From NCBI RefSeq assembly GCF_017873175.1, contig NZ_JAGGJW010000004.1:124001-188000 (forward strand): 64,000 nucleotides of DNA, read 5' to 3'. The notes under the pieces are model-generated. The model did no database searches. It was not told where the DNA came from and worked only from the letters and a program-made list of their open reading frames with translations. Every line of letters starts with the position of its first letter. The stretch's first letter is position 1. Below are positions 8,253-18,270 of the stretch, piece by piece. A program made the translations under genes and the position numbers. The DNA is from Neorhizobium petrolearium. GTDB lineage: Bacteria; Pseudomonadota; Alphaproteobacteria; Rhizobiales; Rhizobiaceae.

Positions 8253-8638
8253 AAGTCGTAAAATGGCTTTCACCGCAAGCCATTGAGATCATTCATGCAG
8301 AGCAATTGGCAGAGCACGGCGGATTGCCAGGCTTAAGAGACGAAAACGCACTGGAAGGGGCGCTCGCTCGCCCTCTCCATAAGCACGCTTATGGGGAAGA
8401 GAGTGTTTTTGTGCTGGCTGCCGCCTATCTCTACGGCTTTGCCCGCAACCACCCTTTCTCAGATGGTAACAAGCGCACCGCTTATCTGGCAACGTTCACC
8501 TTCCTGATGATAAACGGCTATCTTATCGAGGCCACCCAAGCCGAGGTCATTGCGTTCGTCCTCTCAGTCGCCGCCGGCGAGATCGATGAGGAAGGGGCCA
8601 TGCGTTTCCTGCGCGATCACACCGTCCCCCTCACCTGA
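8249..8638 (+). CDS. doc: Death-on-curing (Doc/Fic) family toxin
   Basis: 129 residues. The Doc/Fic active-site motif HPFSDGNKR lies at residues 68-76. The Doc family of phage P1 phosphorylates elongation factor Tu and stops translation; that activity is inferred here. The start is a GTG at 8249 overlapping the antitoxin stop as GTGA, so translation is coupled. No N-terminal or C-terminal inhibitory helix is evident, consistent with neutralisation in trans by the antitoxin. The canonical partner of Doc is Phd; here the partner has an AbrB/MazE fold. The stop codon directly abuts the convergent parC stop in the palindrome TGATCA with no spacer. Confidence 0.9.
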   Translation: MKVVKWLSPQAIEIIHAEQLAEHGGLPGLRDENALEGALARPLHKHAYGEESVFVLAAAYLYGFARNHPFSDGNKRTAYLATFTFLMINGYLIEATQAEVIAFVLSVAAGEIDEEGAMRFLRDHTVPLT

Positions 8639-10924
8639 TCACCCCGCAAATTTCCCGCTTCTCGGAAAGCCCTTCGGCACGACGCGTCCGGCGGAGGCGC
8701 GGTCGCCCATCCATTCCAGAAGCTCGTCGTTGTTGCGCGTGAAGACACGGCCGGCGCTGTCTTCCCAGGAAAGCCCGTCGGCCATCGCGAAACACTTGAC
8801 GTCGGAAATGCCGCCGTCCTTGTAGCGCTGCAGGCGCACGCCCTTGCCGCGGCTCATCTCCGGAAGCTGGACGAGTGGAAAGACGAGCATTTTGCGATTT
8901 TCGCCGACCACAGCGACGTGATCGCCCGAAACCGGCACGACGAGCTTGGCCTCGTCCGGCATGCCGACATTCATGATCTGCTTGCCCTTGCGGGTATTGG
9001 CGATCATTTCGCTTTCCGCCACCACGAAGCCGTTGCCCGCAGTCGAGGCGAGAATCAACTTGCGCGACGGGTCATGCACGAAGGCGGTCAGGATGTCCTG
9101 ATCGTTCTCCATGTCGACCATGATGCGGACCGGTTCGCCGTGGCCGCGGCCGCCCGGCAGCCTGTCGGCACCGAGTGTGTAGGCTTTGCCTCCCGTCGTC
9201 ACCAGCAGCAGCTTGTCGGTCGTCTGCGCCGGGAAGGCGAGCTTTAGCCCGTCGCCTTCCTTGAAGGTGAGGCTCGACGTATCGGACATGTGCCCTTTGA
9301 GCGCGCGGATCCAGCCCTTCTGCGAGACGACGACGGTGATCGGTTCCTTCTCGATCATCGCCTGGTTGATCGCTTCGATATCCGCCTCCGGCGCGTCGGC
9401 AAAACTCGTCAGGCGCGCATAGGGCTTGCCGCGGCCCTTGGCGAAGGACTTGCGGACCTCCTGGATCTGGTGCTCGACGACCCGCCACTGCTTGTCGTCG
9501 GACGCCAGCAGCGCTTCGATATCCGCCTTTTCCTTGGTGAGCTCGTCGAACTCGGTGCGGATCTCGAACTCTTCGAGCTTGCGCAGGTTACGCAGCCGCA
9601 TGTTGAGGATGGCTTCCGCCTGCGTATCCGTGAGCGACCAGCGCGCGATCATCACCGGCTTCGGCTCGTCCTCCTCGCGGATGATGCGGATCACCTCATC
9701 GAGATTGAGATAGGCGATGAGAAGGCCGCCGAGAATGTCGAGCCGCCGGTCGATCGCCGCCAGCCGGAAGCGCGAGCGGCGGATGAGCACTTCCTTGCGG
9801 TGCCCCAGCCACTCGCTCAGAATCTCGTTGAGCGCCATCACCTTCGGCACGCGGCCCATGGAGAGGACATTCATGTTGAGCGGGAAGCGGTTTTCCAGCT
9901 CCGTCAGCTTGAACATCGATTCCATCAGCAGCGTGGCGTCCACCGTTCGGCTCTTCGGCACCAGAACGATGCGAACGTCTTCCGCCGATTCGTCGCGCAC
10001 ATCCTCCAGCAGCGGCAGCTTGCGGGCGAGCAGCAGCTCGGCGATTTTCTCGATCAACCGCGATTTCTGCACCTGGAAGGGGATTTCGGTGACGACGATC
10101 TGGTAGCCGCCACGGCCGAGATCCTCGATCTGCCAGCGTGCACGCACGCGAAAGCCCCCGCGGCCTGTCTTGTAGGCCTCGATCATCGAGGCCCGGCTAT
10201 CGATGATGATGCCGCCGGTCGGCAGGTCGGGCCCCTCGATGCCGCCCCTGGCGGGATCGGCCGGGTCAGCCATCAGGTCCTCGACGGTCGCGTCGGGATG
10301 CCTGATCAGATGCAGGGCCGCATCGCACAGTTCATGAACGTTATGCGGCGGGATCGAGGTCGCCATGCCGACGGCGATGCCCGAGGTGCCATTGGCAAGG
10401 AGATTGGGGAAGCTGCCCGGAAGGACGACCGGCTCGCTGTCCTCTTCGTTGTAGGTCGGGCGGAAATCGACCGCATCCTGCTCAATCCCCTCCAGCAGGA
10501 GACCGGCGACCTCGGTCATGCGGGCTTCGGTATAACGGTAGGCGGCGGCACCGTCTCCGTCGATATTGCCGAAATTCCCCTGCCCATCGACGACCGGATA
10601 ACGCTGCGAGAAATCCTGGGCAAGGCGAACAAGCGCGTCGTAGACGGATTGATCACCATGCGGATGGAACTTACCGATGACATCGCCGACGATGCGAGCG
10701 CATTTCTTGAAGGCCGAATTCGGGCGGATGCCCATCTCGCTCATGGCGTGGATGATGCGGCGATGGACCGGCTTCAGCCCGTCACGCACGTCCGGCAGAG
10801 CACGATGCATGATGGTCGACAACGCATAGGCGAGATAACGCTCCTCGAGCGCAGCCTTCAGATCCACCGGAAGAATATTGTCTCCGCCGTCGCCGCCGGA
10901 AGGAGGTGTCAGATTTTGTCCCAT
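8639..10924 (-). CDS. parC: DNA topoisomerase IV subunit A
   Basis: Breakage-reunion subunit of topoisomerase IV, which decatenates daughter chromosomes with ParE. 761 residues. The catalytic tyrosine is about residue 131 in [10 protein letters not shown]. The winged-helix quinolone-resistance region ([12 protein letters not shown]) lies at about 87-98. The C-terminal beta-pinwheel has degenerate GyrA-box repeats (for example [11 protein letters not shown] and [12 protein letters not shown]). The length and the lack of a canonical GyrA box favour ParC over GyrA. It is divergent from the secreted-protein gene at 11158 and convergent with doc. Confidence 0.95.
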   Translation of the reverse strand: MGQNLTPPSGGDGGDNILPVDLKAALEERYLAYALSTIMHRALPDVRDGLKPVHRRIIHAMSEMGIRPNSAFKKCARIVGDVIGKFHPHGDQSVYDALVRLAQDFSQRYPVVDGQGNFGNIDGDGAAAYRYTEARMTEVAGLLLEGIEQDAVDFRPTYNEEDSEPVVLPGSFPNLLANGTSGIAVGMATSIPPHNVHELCDAALHLIRHPDATVEDLMADPADPARGGIEGPDLPTGGIIIDSRASMIEAYKTGRGGFRVRARWQIEDLGRGGYQIVVTEIPFQVQKSRLIEKIAELLLARKLPLLEDVRDESAEDVRIVLVPKSRTVDATLLMESMFKLTELENRFPLNMNVLSMGRVPKVMALNEILSEWLGHRKEVLIRRSRFRLAAIDRRLDILGGLLIAYLNLDEVIRIIREEDEPKPVMIARWSLTDTQAEAILNMRLRNLRKLEEFEIRTEFDELTKEKADIEALLASDDKQWRVVEHQIQEVRKSFAKGRGKPYARLTSFADAPEADIEAINQAMIEKEPITVVVSQKGWIRALKGHMSDTSSLTFKEGDGLKLAFPAQTTDKLLLVTTGGKAYTLGADRLPGGRGHGEPVRIMVDMENDQDILTAFVHDPSRKLILASTAGNGFVVAESEMIANTRKGKQIMNVGMPDEAKLVVPVSGDHVAVVGENRKMLVFPLVQLPEMSRGKGVRLQRYKDGGISDVKCFAMADGLSWEDSAGRVFTRNNDELLEWMGDRASAGRVVPKGFPRSGKFAG

Positions 10925-11157
10925 GGGCCTTGACTACCGGAAAGCCTGATTCCCGGCAAGAATCATGTACGAAGCGCCTGTGGAGAACAGGGCATGGCGA
11001 TGAATTTCGTCATCCGTTTGCCCCCGAACCGGAGCCCTAATTTCGCCGCGAGGAACGCGGAACAAACCGATGGACGTTTTAATGCCGTTGCATATAACTG
11101 CGCATCCCAGCCGAAACGATCGCGGGCCGCGACCTCGCCCGCCAGGAGGAAAAATCG

Positions 11158-12348
11158 ATGCAATACTCCACCAAGGCCCGGCTTCTTCTCGCCGGTGTTG
11201 TGCTTTCCACATGGGCCGGGCCGGCCTTCGCGCTGGACGGCAACGATCTCGTCGCCAAGATCAGCAATGCGATTTCGGTGCAGGGCAGCGGCAGCCTCTC
11301 TGCAGAATCGGTCGCGGTCAACGGTTCGGATGTGACGCTTACCAATGCTAGGTTCACCGCCGCATCCGGTCAGCCGAGCTTTCCGCTCGGCACGATCCGC
11401 CTCGAAGGCGTGGAGGAAAACAACGGCGGCTACACGATCGAAACCGCTTCCTTCGACAATGTGAACATCACGCAGGACAAGACGACTTTCACCGCTTCGG
11501 ACATCTCGATGAGCGGCCTCGTCGTCCCATCCGATCCGACCGCCAACAGCCTGGACGCAGTCCTTCTCTATGACGAGGCGCATATCGGCAGGATGGCTGC
11601 GACGATCGACGGCAAGCCTGCCTTCTCCGTCGATGAAACGAACCTCACGACGGAAGTGGCAGACGACAATTCCTCCATCGGCTTCGATCTCCAGGCCAAC
11701 GGCATCAAGAGCGACCTGAGCCTCATCGAGGACGCCAAGGCCAGGGACGCCCTTCAGCGGCTTGGCATTACCTCCCTCGACGGCAAGGTGACGATGCAGG
11801 GAAGCTGGGCGCCGGAAGACGGTGCACTGGACGTCGACGAATACGCGCTCGACTTCGCCGATATCGGCCGCCTCAATCTCACGTTCAGCATCTCCGGCTA
11901 CACGCTGGACTTCATCAAATCGGCGAACGAGACCGCCAAGGCGATGGAAGCGAATCCCAACAAGGAAGAGGCACAGCAGGCCGCGAGCCTCGCCATGCTC
12001 GGCCTGATGCAACGCCTCACCTTCAGCAGCGCGGAAATCCGCTTCGAGGATGCCGGCATTACCAAGCGCGCACTCGACTATGCGGGCAAGAGCCAAGGCA
12101 CCAGCGGCGAGCAGATGGCCCAGATGTTGAAGGGCATGGCGCCAATGATGCTCGCGCAGTACAACCTGCCGGAACTGCAGAACATGGTGAGCGCGGCGGT
12201 CAACACCTACCTCGACAATCCCGGCAGCTTCACGATCAGCGCCGAGCCCGAAAACGGTGTGCCCTTCCCGATGGTCATGGGCGCTGCCATGGGCGCCCCC
12301 AACACACTGCCGAAGGTACTCGGCGTCAAGGTCACGGCGAACGACTGA
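11158..12348 (+). CDS. Secreted protein of unknown function
   Basis: 396 residues. A clear signal peptide (KARLLLAGVVLSTWAGPAFA, cleavage after about residue 25) indicates periplasmic export. The mature part is rich in Gly, Asn, Asp, Thr and alternating hydrophobic residues (NGSDVTLTNARF, GYTIETASFDNVNI, TASDISMSGLVV), suggesting extended beta structure like DUF945 or AsmA-like proteins; I cannot assign a family. A helical segment lies at about 255-285 (SANETAKAMEANPNKEEAQQ). The start is fixed by gccaggagg a few bases upstream. It is a single transcription unit ended by a terminator at 12371. Confidence 0.8.
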   Translation: MQYSTKARLLLAGVVLSTWAGPAFALDGNDLVAKISNAISVQGSGSLSAESVAVNGSDVTLTNARFTAASGQPSFPLGTIRLEGVEENNGGYTIETASFDNVNITQDKTTFTASDISMSGLVVPSDPTANSLDAVLLYDEAHIGRMAATIDGKPAFSVDETNLTTEVADDNSSIGFDLQANGIKSDLSLIEDAKARDALQRLGITSLDGKVTMQGSWAPEDGALDVDEYALDFADIGRLNLTFSISGYTLDFIKSANETAKAMEANPNKEEAQQAASLAMLGLMQRLTFSSAEIRFEDAGITKRALDYAGKSQGTSGEQMAQMLKGMAPMMLAQYNLPELQNMVSAAVNTYLDNPGSFTISAEPENGVPFPMVMGAAMGAPNTLPKVLGVKVTAND

Positions 12349-12370
12349 AGCGGCAAGCTTCGATTTTTGG

Positions 12371-12399
12371 AGCCCCGGAGAGCAGAGCTTTCCGGGGCT
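12371..12399. terminator. Terminator between convergent genes
   Basis: Nine-bp stem (agccccgga at 12371-12379, complement at 12391-12399) with an 11-base loop, followed on the plus strand by ctttct and on the minus strand by a T-rich stretch (complement of cgatttttgg does not give a T-run). It lies 22 bp past the secreted-protein stop and 9 bp before the sulP stop. Confidence 0.7.
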
Positions 12400-12408
12400 C
12401 TTTCTCCA

Positions 12409-13896
12409 TCAATGAGATGCCGGAGTTGCAAACGAGGCATGCTCCTTGTCGTGAAGCGCAAAGCGATCGATCATGCTGGCGCTTGCTTCATTCACACCGT
12501 GAACGCTCACATCGATTCCACGCCGGCGGAATTTCAGCACGACGTCGTCAAGCGCGCCGACTGCGGAAATATCCCATAGATGGGCCTCGCTCACGTCGAT
12601 CAGCACTCTTTCTATTGGCTCATCAAAGTCGAAAGCCTTGATCAGGCTTTCCGTGGAGGCGAAAAATATCTGACCGTCAACTCTATACGTCCGGCTCGTG
12701 CCATCGGCGTTGAGTTCCGAGCGGACGTGGAAAAGACGGGCGACCTTGCCGGCGAAGAAAATGCCGGACAGCAACACGCCGACCAGAACCCCCTTGGCCA
12801 GATCGTGGGTCGCGACAACCGTCACCACGGTTGCCAGCATGACGACCGACGACGGCAGCGGATTGTGCCGGAGGTCACCGATCGAGCGCCAGGAAAACGT
12901 GCCGATCGAAACCATGATCATCACGGCAACCAGAGCGGCCATCGGGATGATGCGGACGAGATCGTCGAGCACAACGATAAGGAAGAGCAGGAAAGCCCCG
13001 GCCACGAAGGTCGACAGCCTGCCGCGTCCAGCCGAGGAAACATTGATGACCGACTGGCCGATCATCGCGCAGCCGCCCATGCCGCCGATGAGACCGGAGG
13101 CGATATTGCTGACACCCTGGCCGATACATTCCTGGCTCTTGTTGCTGGTCGTGTCGGTCATGTCGTCGACAATCCTTGCCGTCAGCAGGGATTCCAATAG
13201 ACCTACTGCGGCAAGAGCAAGCGAATAGGGAAAGATGATCTGAAGCGTCTCCCACGTCAGGGGCACGCTCGGCAAGGCGAAGACCGGCAGCGCGGATGGC
13301 AGTTCTCCAAGGTCGCCCACTGTGCGGATATTCATGCCGAGGAAGATTGATGCTCCGGTGAGGACAGCGATCGCGACCAGAGGCGAAGGGATGGCTTTCG
13401 TGATCCTCGGGAAAAGATAAATGATGGCAAGCCCCGCCGCGATCATGACATAGGTCTCGACCGGAACGCCGATCAGTTCGGGCAGTTGTGCCATAAAGAT
13501 CAGTATCGCGAGCGCATTGACAAAACCCGTCATGACCGACTTCGAGACAAAGCGCATGACCCGGCCAAGCTTTGCAAGCCCCGCCAGAATCTGCAGCGCG
13601 CCCATCAGCAGTGTCGCGGCGAAAAGATATTGCAGGCCGTGATCGCGGACCAGCGTCACCATCAATACGGCAGTCGCAGCCGTCGCGGCCGAAATCATCC
13701 CCGGTCGCCCTCCCGTAAACGCCGAGACACAGGCAATGGCGAAAGAGGCGAAGAGACCGACCTCGGGATCGACCCCCGCTATGACCGAAAATCCGATTGC
13801 CTCCGGAATCAAGGCAAGCGCCACCACGATACCCGAAAGAATATCGCCGCGAATGTTGGAAAACCATTCACGGCGATACGCAGAAAGTTTGTTCAT
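12409..13896 (-). CDS. SulP-family anion transporter with STAS domain
   Basis: 495 residues. An SLC26/SulP membrane domain (about 1-380) begins with the family signature region [20 protein letters not shown] and includes [20 protein letters not shown] domain (about 400-490) contains [20 protein letters not shown]. Bacterial SulP proteins carry sulfate, bicarbonate or dicarboxylates; the substrate here is not determined. The start at 13896 ([18 protein letters not shown]) is where homology typically begins; in-frame ATGs at 13923 and 14070 would add 9 or 58 residues, and the longest version looks non-coding. It stands alone, convergent with the secreted-protein gene. Confidence 0.9.
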   Translation of the reverse strand: MNKLSAYRREWFSNIRGDILSGIVVALALIPEAIGFSVIAGVDPEVGLFASFAIACVSAFTGGRPGMISAATAATAVLMVTLVRDHGLQYLFAATLLMGALQILAGLAKLGRVMRFVSKSVMTGFVNALAILIFMAQLPELIGVPVETYVMIAAGLAIIYLFPRITKAIPSPLVAIAVLTGASIFLGMNIRTVGDLGELPSALPVFALPSVPLTWETLQIIFPYSLALAAVGLLESLLTARIVDDMTDTTSNKSQECIGQGVSNIASGLIGGMGGCAMIGQSVINVSSAGRGRLSTFVAGAFLLFLIVVLDDLVRIIPMAALVAVMIMVSIGTFSWRSIGDLRHNPLPSSVVMLATVVTVVATHDLAKGVLVGVLLSGIFFAGKVARLFHVRSELNADGTSRTYRVDGQIFFASTESLIKAFDFDEPIERVLIDVSEAHLWDISAVGALDDVVLKFRRRGIDVSVHGVNEASASMIDRFALHDKEHASFATPASH

Positions 13897-14118
13897 CAGG
13901 AAACTTCGCAAAAAGAATCGCATCCGCCAGGAAAGAGATATCCGGGTGTCGGAACGGCTGATGCTTTGCGTTGTCCGGCGGATCGGCGGCCGGAAGAGCC
14001 ACCCGGGAGTTTCACCCGAGTCCCTGTGATGCGGCACAATAGCCTGCGAAATGCTGCGCCGCAACACCAACAGCGAAAACCCGTATGTGTTTGCCGGGCT
14101 TCCTGGTTCTCCTTGTCG

Positions 14119-14442
14119 TTATTCCAGAACCTGGATTACCATACGGGTTTGCGGATTGACGATGACGCGCTGTTCGTTGACGACCGTGTAGGCGTAGTCT
14201 GGATGATCCTGGATGGTATGGATTTCCACAGTGTCCGGTAGCGCAGTGCCAACCGCGAGCGTGCCGTCATAGGTGACTGACGGAACGGTCTGTTCCATCA
14301 CATAGGTCCGTACCTCGCCGGGCAGTTCCATCGTCGTCGAGCCGGTAACCGCCGGATCCTTCGTGATGATTGTCGTTTGTGCATAGACTGTTCCCGAAAG
14401 AGCGATCAACGCTGCGGAAACAGCCGCCAGAGTCTTGTGCAT
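14119..14442 (-). CDS. DUF1236 periplasmic protein
   Basis: 107 residues. A signal peptide (MHKTLAAVSAALIALSGTVYA) is followed by a short domain ending in NEQRVIVNPQTRMVIQVLE, the hallmark of the alphaproteobacterial DUF1236 family. The function is unknown. The start at 14442 is supported by gggagag 7-13 nt upstream; a longer reading frame to 14535 includes non-exported sequence. It is separated by about 220 bp from the SulP gene and divergent from the P450 operon. Confidence 0.8.
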   Translation of the reverse strand: MHKTLAAVSAALIALSGTVYAQTTIITKDPAVTGSTTMELPGEVRTYVMEQTVPSVTYDGTLAVGTALPDTVEIHTIQDHPDYAYTVVNEQRVIVNPQTRMVIQVLE

Positions 14443-14635
14443 GTTCTTCTCTCCCTGTGCTTGAGCCGACCTAACAATACAAACGAGCGATCGTTCCCGC
14501 CCCTTCCCGCTTGCGCTGAATGCGGCAAACGACACCTTGACGCCGTGGGCAGGCGCGGGTGAAAACCGCGGGGCGGAGCAGTGGGCAGGCTCGATCTTCG
14601 GGGAGCGCCGCTATCTATGAAAGGTTTCTATTCCC

Positions 14636-16048
14636 ATGCTGGCATGGCTTGCCGCGGAAACGCAGACGATCGAGAAGCTGGAGACCGCCCGCAAGCGTTT
14701 CGAGCCGGCCCACCCCTCCTATTACAGCGGCCGGCCCGGCAACCAGCTACAGCGGCTGATGACTGCACGCCAGGATTTCCTGTCGATCTGGCGACAGAGC
14801 GACCACCGGGAGACGGTCCGGGACATCAAGCTCTTCGGGCGGCAGATCGTTGCCGTGAACTCCCCCGAGGCGATCAAATACGTGGTTGCGACCCGGCACG
14901 AGAATTTCGAACGCAAGACGCCACAGATGCGCCGGGCGCTGGAATATCTGCTCGGCGACGGGCTGTTCATTTCGGACGGCGAGACCTGGAAACAGCGGCG
15001 CCCGCTTGTCGCGGACATCGTCCACAAGCACCGCGTGCCCGCCTTCGGCGATATCATGAAGAACACTTCGCTCGAACTGGCCGAACGCTGGACGGCACTC
15101 GGCGACGGCGCGTCCGTCAATGCGCTCTACGAGATGGCGGGGCTGACGGCGGAAATCATCTCCCGCAGCGTCTTCGGCAACGATCTCGGCGAGGAACGTG
15201 CCGGCATGGTCACCGACGGCTTCACCAGCTATCAGGCGCTGATCGACTCCATCAATATCGGCTATTTCCTCGGCTTCGACGAAGGCCTGCCGCTCCTTCG
15301 AACCCCTTCGCTCCGCCGTTCCGTCAAGCGCATCCATGGCATTATCGACCGGGTGATCGAGGATCACCTGGCCGGCAAGGGCGACGACAATTCGATGGTG
15401 GAGCTCTTGATCCGCAGGCAGAAGCGCAATCCGGAACTCAATCTCGACGTGGTCGCGCTCCGCAACGAGGCGGCGACCATCTTCATGGCAGGCCACGAGA
15501 CTACCGCCGCGACGCTCACCTGGGCCTGGTACCTGCTCTCCAAGGCGCCGTGGGTCGAGGAAGCGGTGCATGCGGAGATCGAAGGGATCTGCGGCAGCAG
15601 CGTGCCGACCGTCGCGGATGTATCCAACCTGAAATGGTGCACGGCGGTGATCGAGGAAACGCTTCGGCTCTATCCGCCCGTCCCGATCCTTGCCCGACAG
15701 GCGAAGCAGGCCGACCGGATCGGCGACCTCGACGTCAGGCCTGCTTCCCTCATCCTGATCGTGCCGTGGGTCCTGCACCGGACGCCTTCGCTTTTCCCGG
15801 ATCCGCATCTCTTCAGGCCGGAGCGCTTCCTGGAAAGGCGACCGACGCCCTACAGCTATATTCCCTTCGCAAGCGGCCCGCGCATATGCCCGGGCCTGCA
15901 ATTCGGTCTCACGGAAGCGATCCTCTGCCTTGCCGTGCTCGCCCAAAGGTTTCGCCTGCGCGTGCCGGAGGACCACAAGGTCGAGCCCGTCAGCCGGCTG
16001 ACGCTGAGGCCCCGCGGCGGCCTGCCCGTCACCCTCCATCAGCGGTGA
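14636..16048 (+). CDS. Cytochrome P450
   Basis: 470-residue soluble class of P450 monooxygenase. The heme-binding loop is FASGPRICPG with the ligand cysteine at about 418. The I-helix oxygen-activation motif AGHETT is at 285-290, and the K-helix ExxR (ETLR) at 341-344. The overall type (WAWYLLSKAPW, PPVPILARQA) resembles fatty-acid-hydroxylase-like bacterial P450s. It needs external redox partners, none of which is encoded nearby. It is the first gene of a tight trio: the acyltransferase starts 7 bp after its stop, then a serine hydrolase. The arrangement suggests oxidation of a lipid or acyl substrate that is then transferred or trimmed; that is inference. Confidence 0.92.
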   Translation: MLAWLAAETQTIEKLETARKRFEPAHPSYYSGRPGNQLQRLMTARQDFLSIWRQSDHRETVRDIKLFGRQIVAVNSPEAIKYVVATRHENFERKTPQMRRALEYLLGDGLFISDGETWKQRRPLVADIVHKHRVPAFGDIMKNTSLELAERWTALGDGASVNALYEMAGLTAEIISRSVFGNDLGEERAGMVTDGFTSYQALIDSINIGYFLGFDEGLPLLRTPSLRRSVKRIHGIIDRVIEDHLAGKGDDNSMVELLIRRQKRNPELNLDVVALRNEAATIFMAGHETTAATLTWAWYLLSKAPWVEEAVHAEIEGICGSSVPTVADVSNLKWCTAVIEETLRLYPPVPILARQAKQADRIGDLDVRPASLILIVPWVLHRTPSLFPDPHLFRPERFLERRPTPYSYIPFASGPRICPGLQFGLTEAILCLAVLAQRFRLRVPEDHKVEPVSRLTLRPRGGLPVTLHQR

Positions 16049-16054
16049 GGGTCA

Positions 16055-17062
16055 ATGACCGAGACTGGAGATGTGCCGCCCACCGCAAGCCCGACCAAGC
16101 GCAAGGCCTGGCTCTACAGGGAAACCGATGCGCCGACGATTGGCGATTTCTTCGCCGGCGGCGAGACCCGGCAGCGCTTCCTCGATTTCTGGCGCCCCGA
16201 CGCCCTGAGCAACGCCGGCGAAATCCTGATGTTCTTTGCCTTCAAGTTATTGCCGGCAAAGGTGGTTTCCGAAATCGGCGGCGCGCTTGGCCGCTTTGCC
16301 GTGCCGCGCTGGCATAAAAAAGCTCTCTCCCGTGTAAGGAACAATCTCAGGGTCATCCGGCCGAATGCATCGGAGGCGGAGATCGACCGGTGGGCGGAGG
16401 AGTTTGCCGATTCGCAGGGGCGGCAGAGGGCGGAATATTCCGTCCTGCAAAGGCTGGCTGCCGGCCGCAACATCCGTTTCGTCGGCACGAAAGGCCTTGC
16501 TGCCCAGTGCTCCGACCGCCCGGTCATCTTCATCGGCTTCCATACCGGGAATCTCGAAATTCTCTGGCAGTGCCTGATCAACATGGGGCTTACCGTCACC
16601 ACCAATTACGACCCGCCGAAGCGTCGCTCGCACCAGTGGATCACCGACCGCATCCGCCGGCACGGCGGGCTTGGCCTCTTGCCGCCCGGCAGGAGCTATG
16701 TCCGGCCTGCCTTGAGAATTCTCCAGTCCGGCGGCAACCTGCTCATCTATTGCGACGAGGGGTTCGGCGGGATCATGCGCGCCCCCTTCTTCGGACGCAG
16801 GCCGCACCTGCAAAGCAATTACGCGCTGGTCTCGCGGATGGCTCGGAAGACCGGCGCACTCATCCAACCCGTCTATCTGACGCGCGACGGCGGGACGCGC
16901 TTCACCTTCCATGCGCTGCCGCCGATCGATTTGCCGCCGGAGGACTCGCCGGGAAGCCGGCTGGTCGAAGATGTAGTATTGCTCAATTCCGTGGTCGAGC
17001 CGATCATCGCCGCTCATCCGGGCCAATGGTTCTTCCTCGACAACCGGATCGTTCCGCTCTGA
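16055..17062 (+). CDS. LpxL-like lysophospholipid/lipid A acyltransferase family protein
   Basis: 335 residues of the LPLAT superfamily (lauroyl/myristoyl acyltransferase branch). The catalytic HX4E motif is HTGNLE at 163-168. A second conserved block, NLLIYCDEGFGGIMRAPFFG, corresponds to the substrate-binding region, and a hydrophobic stretch near 50-65 (ILMFFAFKLLPAKVV) may sit on the inner membrane. It is not an obvious LpxXL (the very-long-chain acyltransferase of rhizobia) because the acpXL cluster is absent here. It follows the P450 gene by 7 bp, so the two are almost certainly co-expressed. The likely product is a modified membrane lipid or lipid A variant, with unknown acyl chain. Confidence 0.83.
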   Translation: MTETGDVPPTASPTKRKAWLYRETDAPTIGDFFAGGETRQRFLDFWRPDALSNAGEILMFFAFKLLPAKVVSEIGGALGRFAVPRWHKKALSRVRNNLRVIRPNASEAEIDRWAEEFADSQGRQRAEYSVLQRLAAGRNIRFVGTKGLAAQCSDRPVIFIGFHTGNLEILWQCLINMGLTVTTNYDPPKRRSHQWITDRIRRHGGLGLLPPGRSYVRPALRILQSGGNLLIYCDEGFGGIMRAPFFGRRPHLQSNYALVSRMARKTGALIQPVYLTRDGGTRFTFHALPPIDLPPEDSPGSRLVEDVVLLNSVVEPIIAAHPGQWFFLDNRIVPL

Positions 17063-17100
17063 ATGCATATCGGGGCCGGTCAAGACAGGAGATTTGGCTT

Positions 17101-18252
17101 ATGATTCCCTTCGATGAAAGCAAGCAGAAGACCTACCTCGCCGTCGATAACACGATCGATACCGCCCTTGCATCGAAACGGCTGGTCGGCACGGTGGTGC
17201 TGATCGCCAGGGACGGCGAGACCGTCTATCACCGCGCCGCCGGCCTTGCAGATCGCGAGGCCAACCTGGCCATGAAAGAGGACACGATCTTCCGTCTTGC
17301 CTCCGTCACCAAGCCGATCGTGACGATTGCAGCCATGCGGCTCATCGAGCAGGGTCGGATCGGGCTTGACGATCCCGTCACGAAATGGCTGCCTAATTTC
17401 CGGCCGCGCCTCGAAGACGGAAGCGAGCCGGCGATCCTGGTCCGGCATCTCCTGACCCACACTTCAGGCCTCAGCTATTGCTTTGCGGAGGAGAACGGCG
17501 CCTATGTCCGCGCCGGTGTTTCGGACGGCGTCGACCAGCCGGGCCTGTCGCTCGACGAAAACCTTCGCCGCATCGCTTCGGTGCCGCTGCTCTTCGAACC
17601 CGGCAGAGGCTGGCAATATTCCGTTTCCATGGACGTGCTCGGCGCCGTCATCGAAAAGGAGACCGGCAAGCGTCTGGGCGATGCGGTGGCGGAACTCGTC
17701 ATGCAGCCGCTCGGTCTTTCCGACACGGCTTTCGCCGTGGTCGACCGCAGCCGACTGGCCGCCCCTTACGTGGACGCATCGCCCGAGCCGAAGCGGATGG
17801 GCGAAACGGAAAAGGTTTGGGCGCTCGACGGCTCCGTGACCTTTGCGCCCGACCGCATCTTCGATCCCCTCTCCTTCCATTCCGGCGGCGGCGGCATGGC
17901 CGGAACCGCAGGCGACGTGCTTGCCGTGCTCGAGACAGTCCGCAAGGGCGGCGCGCCGCTGCTTTCGGAAAAGACGGTTAAGGACATGATGACGAACCAA
18001 GTCGGGAACCTCCTGGAGCCGACGCGACCGGGCTTCGGGTTCGGCTTTGGATGGGCAATCATCCTCGACCCGGCGGCAGCGGCTCTGCCCGTCTCGCCCG
18101 GCACGCTGCAATGGGGCGGCGTTTACGGCCACCACTGGTTCATGGATCCGGCGAAGAAGCTCACCGTGGTGGCGCTCACCAACACCACGCTCGAAGGCAT
18201 GTGGGGCCAGTTCACGCTGGATATCAAGAAGGCTGTTGCCGCTTCGCTCTAG
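17101..18252 (+). CDS. Serine hydrolase, family VIII esterase/class C beta-lactamase-like
   Basis: 383 residues. The catalytic SxxK motif is SVTK at 68-71, the YxN-equivalent tyrosine is at about 173 (QYSVSMDVLG), and a WGG motif (QWGGVYGHHWF) at about 338 replaces the KTG of true beta-lactamases. This combination marks EstB-type family VIII esterases. No signal peptide is visible, so it is probably cytoplasmic. It starts 38 bp after the acyltransferase and is the likely third gene of the P450 operon. Its in-frame upstream sequence to 16390 overlaps the acyltransferase and is not coding. Confidence 0.88.
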   Translation: MIPFDESKQKTYLAVDNTIDTALASKRLVGTVVLIARDGETVYHRAAGLADREANLAMKEDTIFRLASVTKPIVTIAAMRLIEQGRIGLDDPVTKWLPNFRPRLEDGSEPAILVRHLLTHTSGLSYCFAEENGAYVRAGVSDGVDQPGLSLDENLRRIASVPLLFEPGRGWQYSVSMDVLGAVIEKETGKRLGDAVAELVMQPLGLSDTAFAVVDRSRLAAPYVDASPEPKRMGETEKVWALDGSVTFAPDRIFDPLSFHSGGGGMAGTAGDVLAVLETVRKGGAPLLSEKTVKDMMTNQVGNLLEPTRPGFGFGFGWAIILDPAAAALPVSPGTLQWGGVYGHHWFMDPAKKLTVVALTNTTLEGMWGQFTLDIKKAVAASL

Positions 18253-18270
18253 GCAGGCTACCTGCCGCCT

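Noticed and set aside
9290..10933. Long open frame (547 codons) on the plus strand opposite parC
   Set aside because: It is the antisense of parC; high-GC third positions keep the opposite frame open. Composition is unlike a protein and there is no motif or ribosome site.
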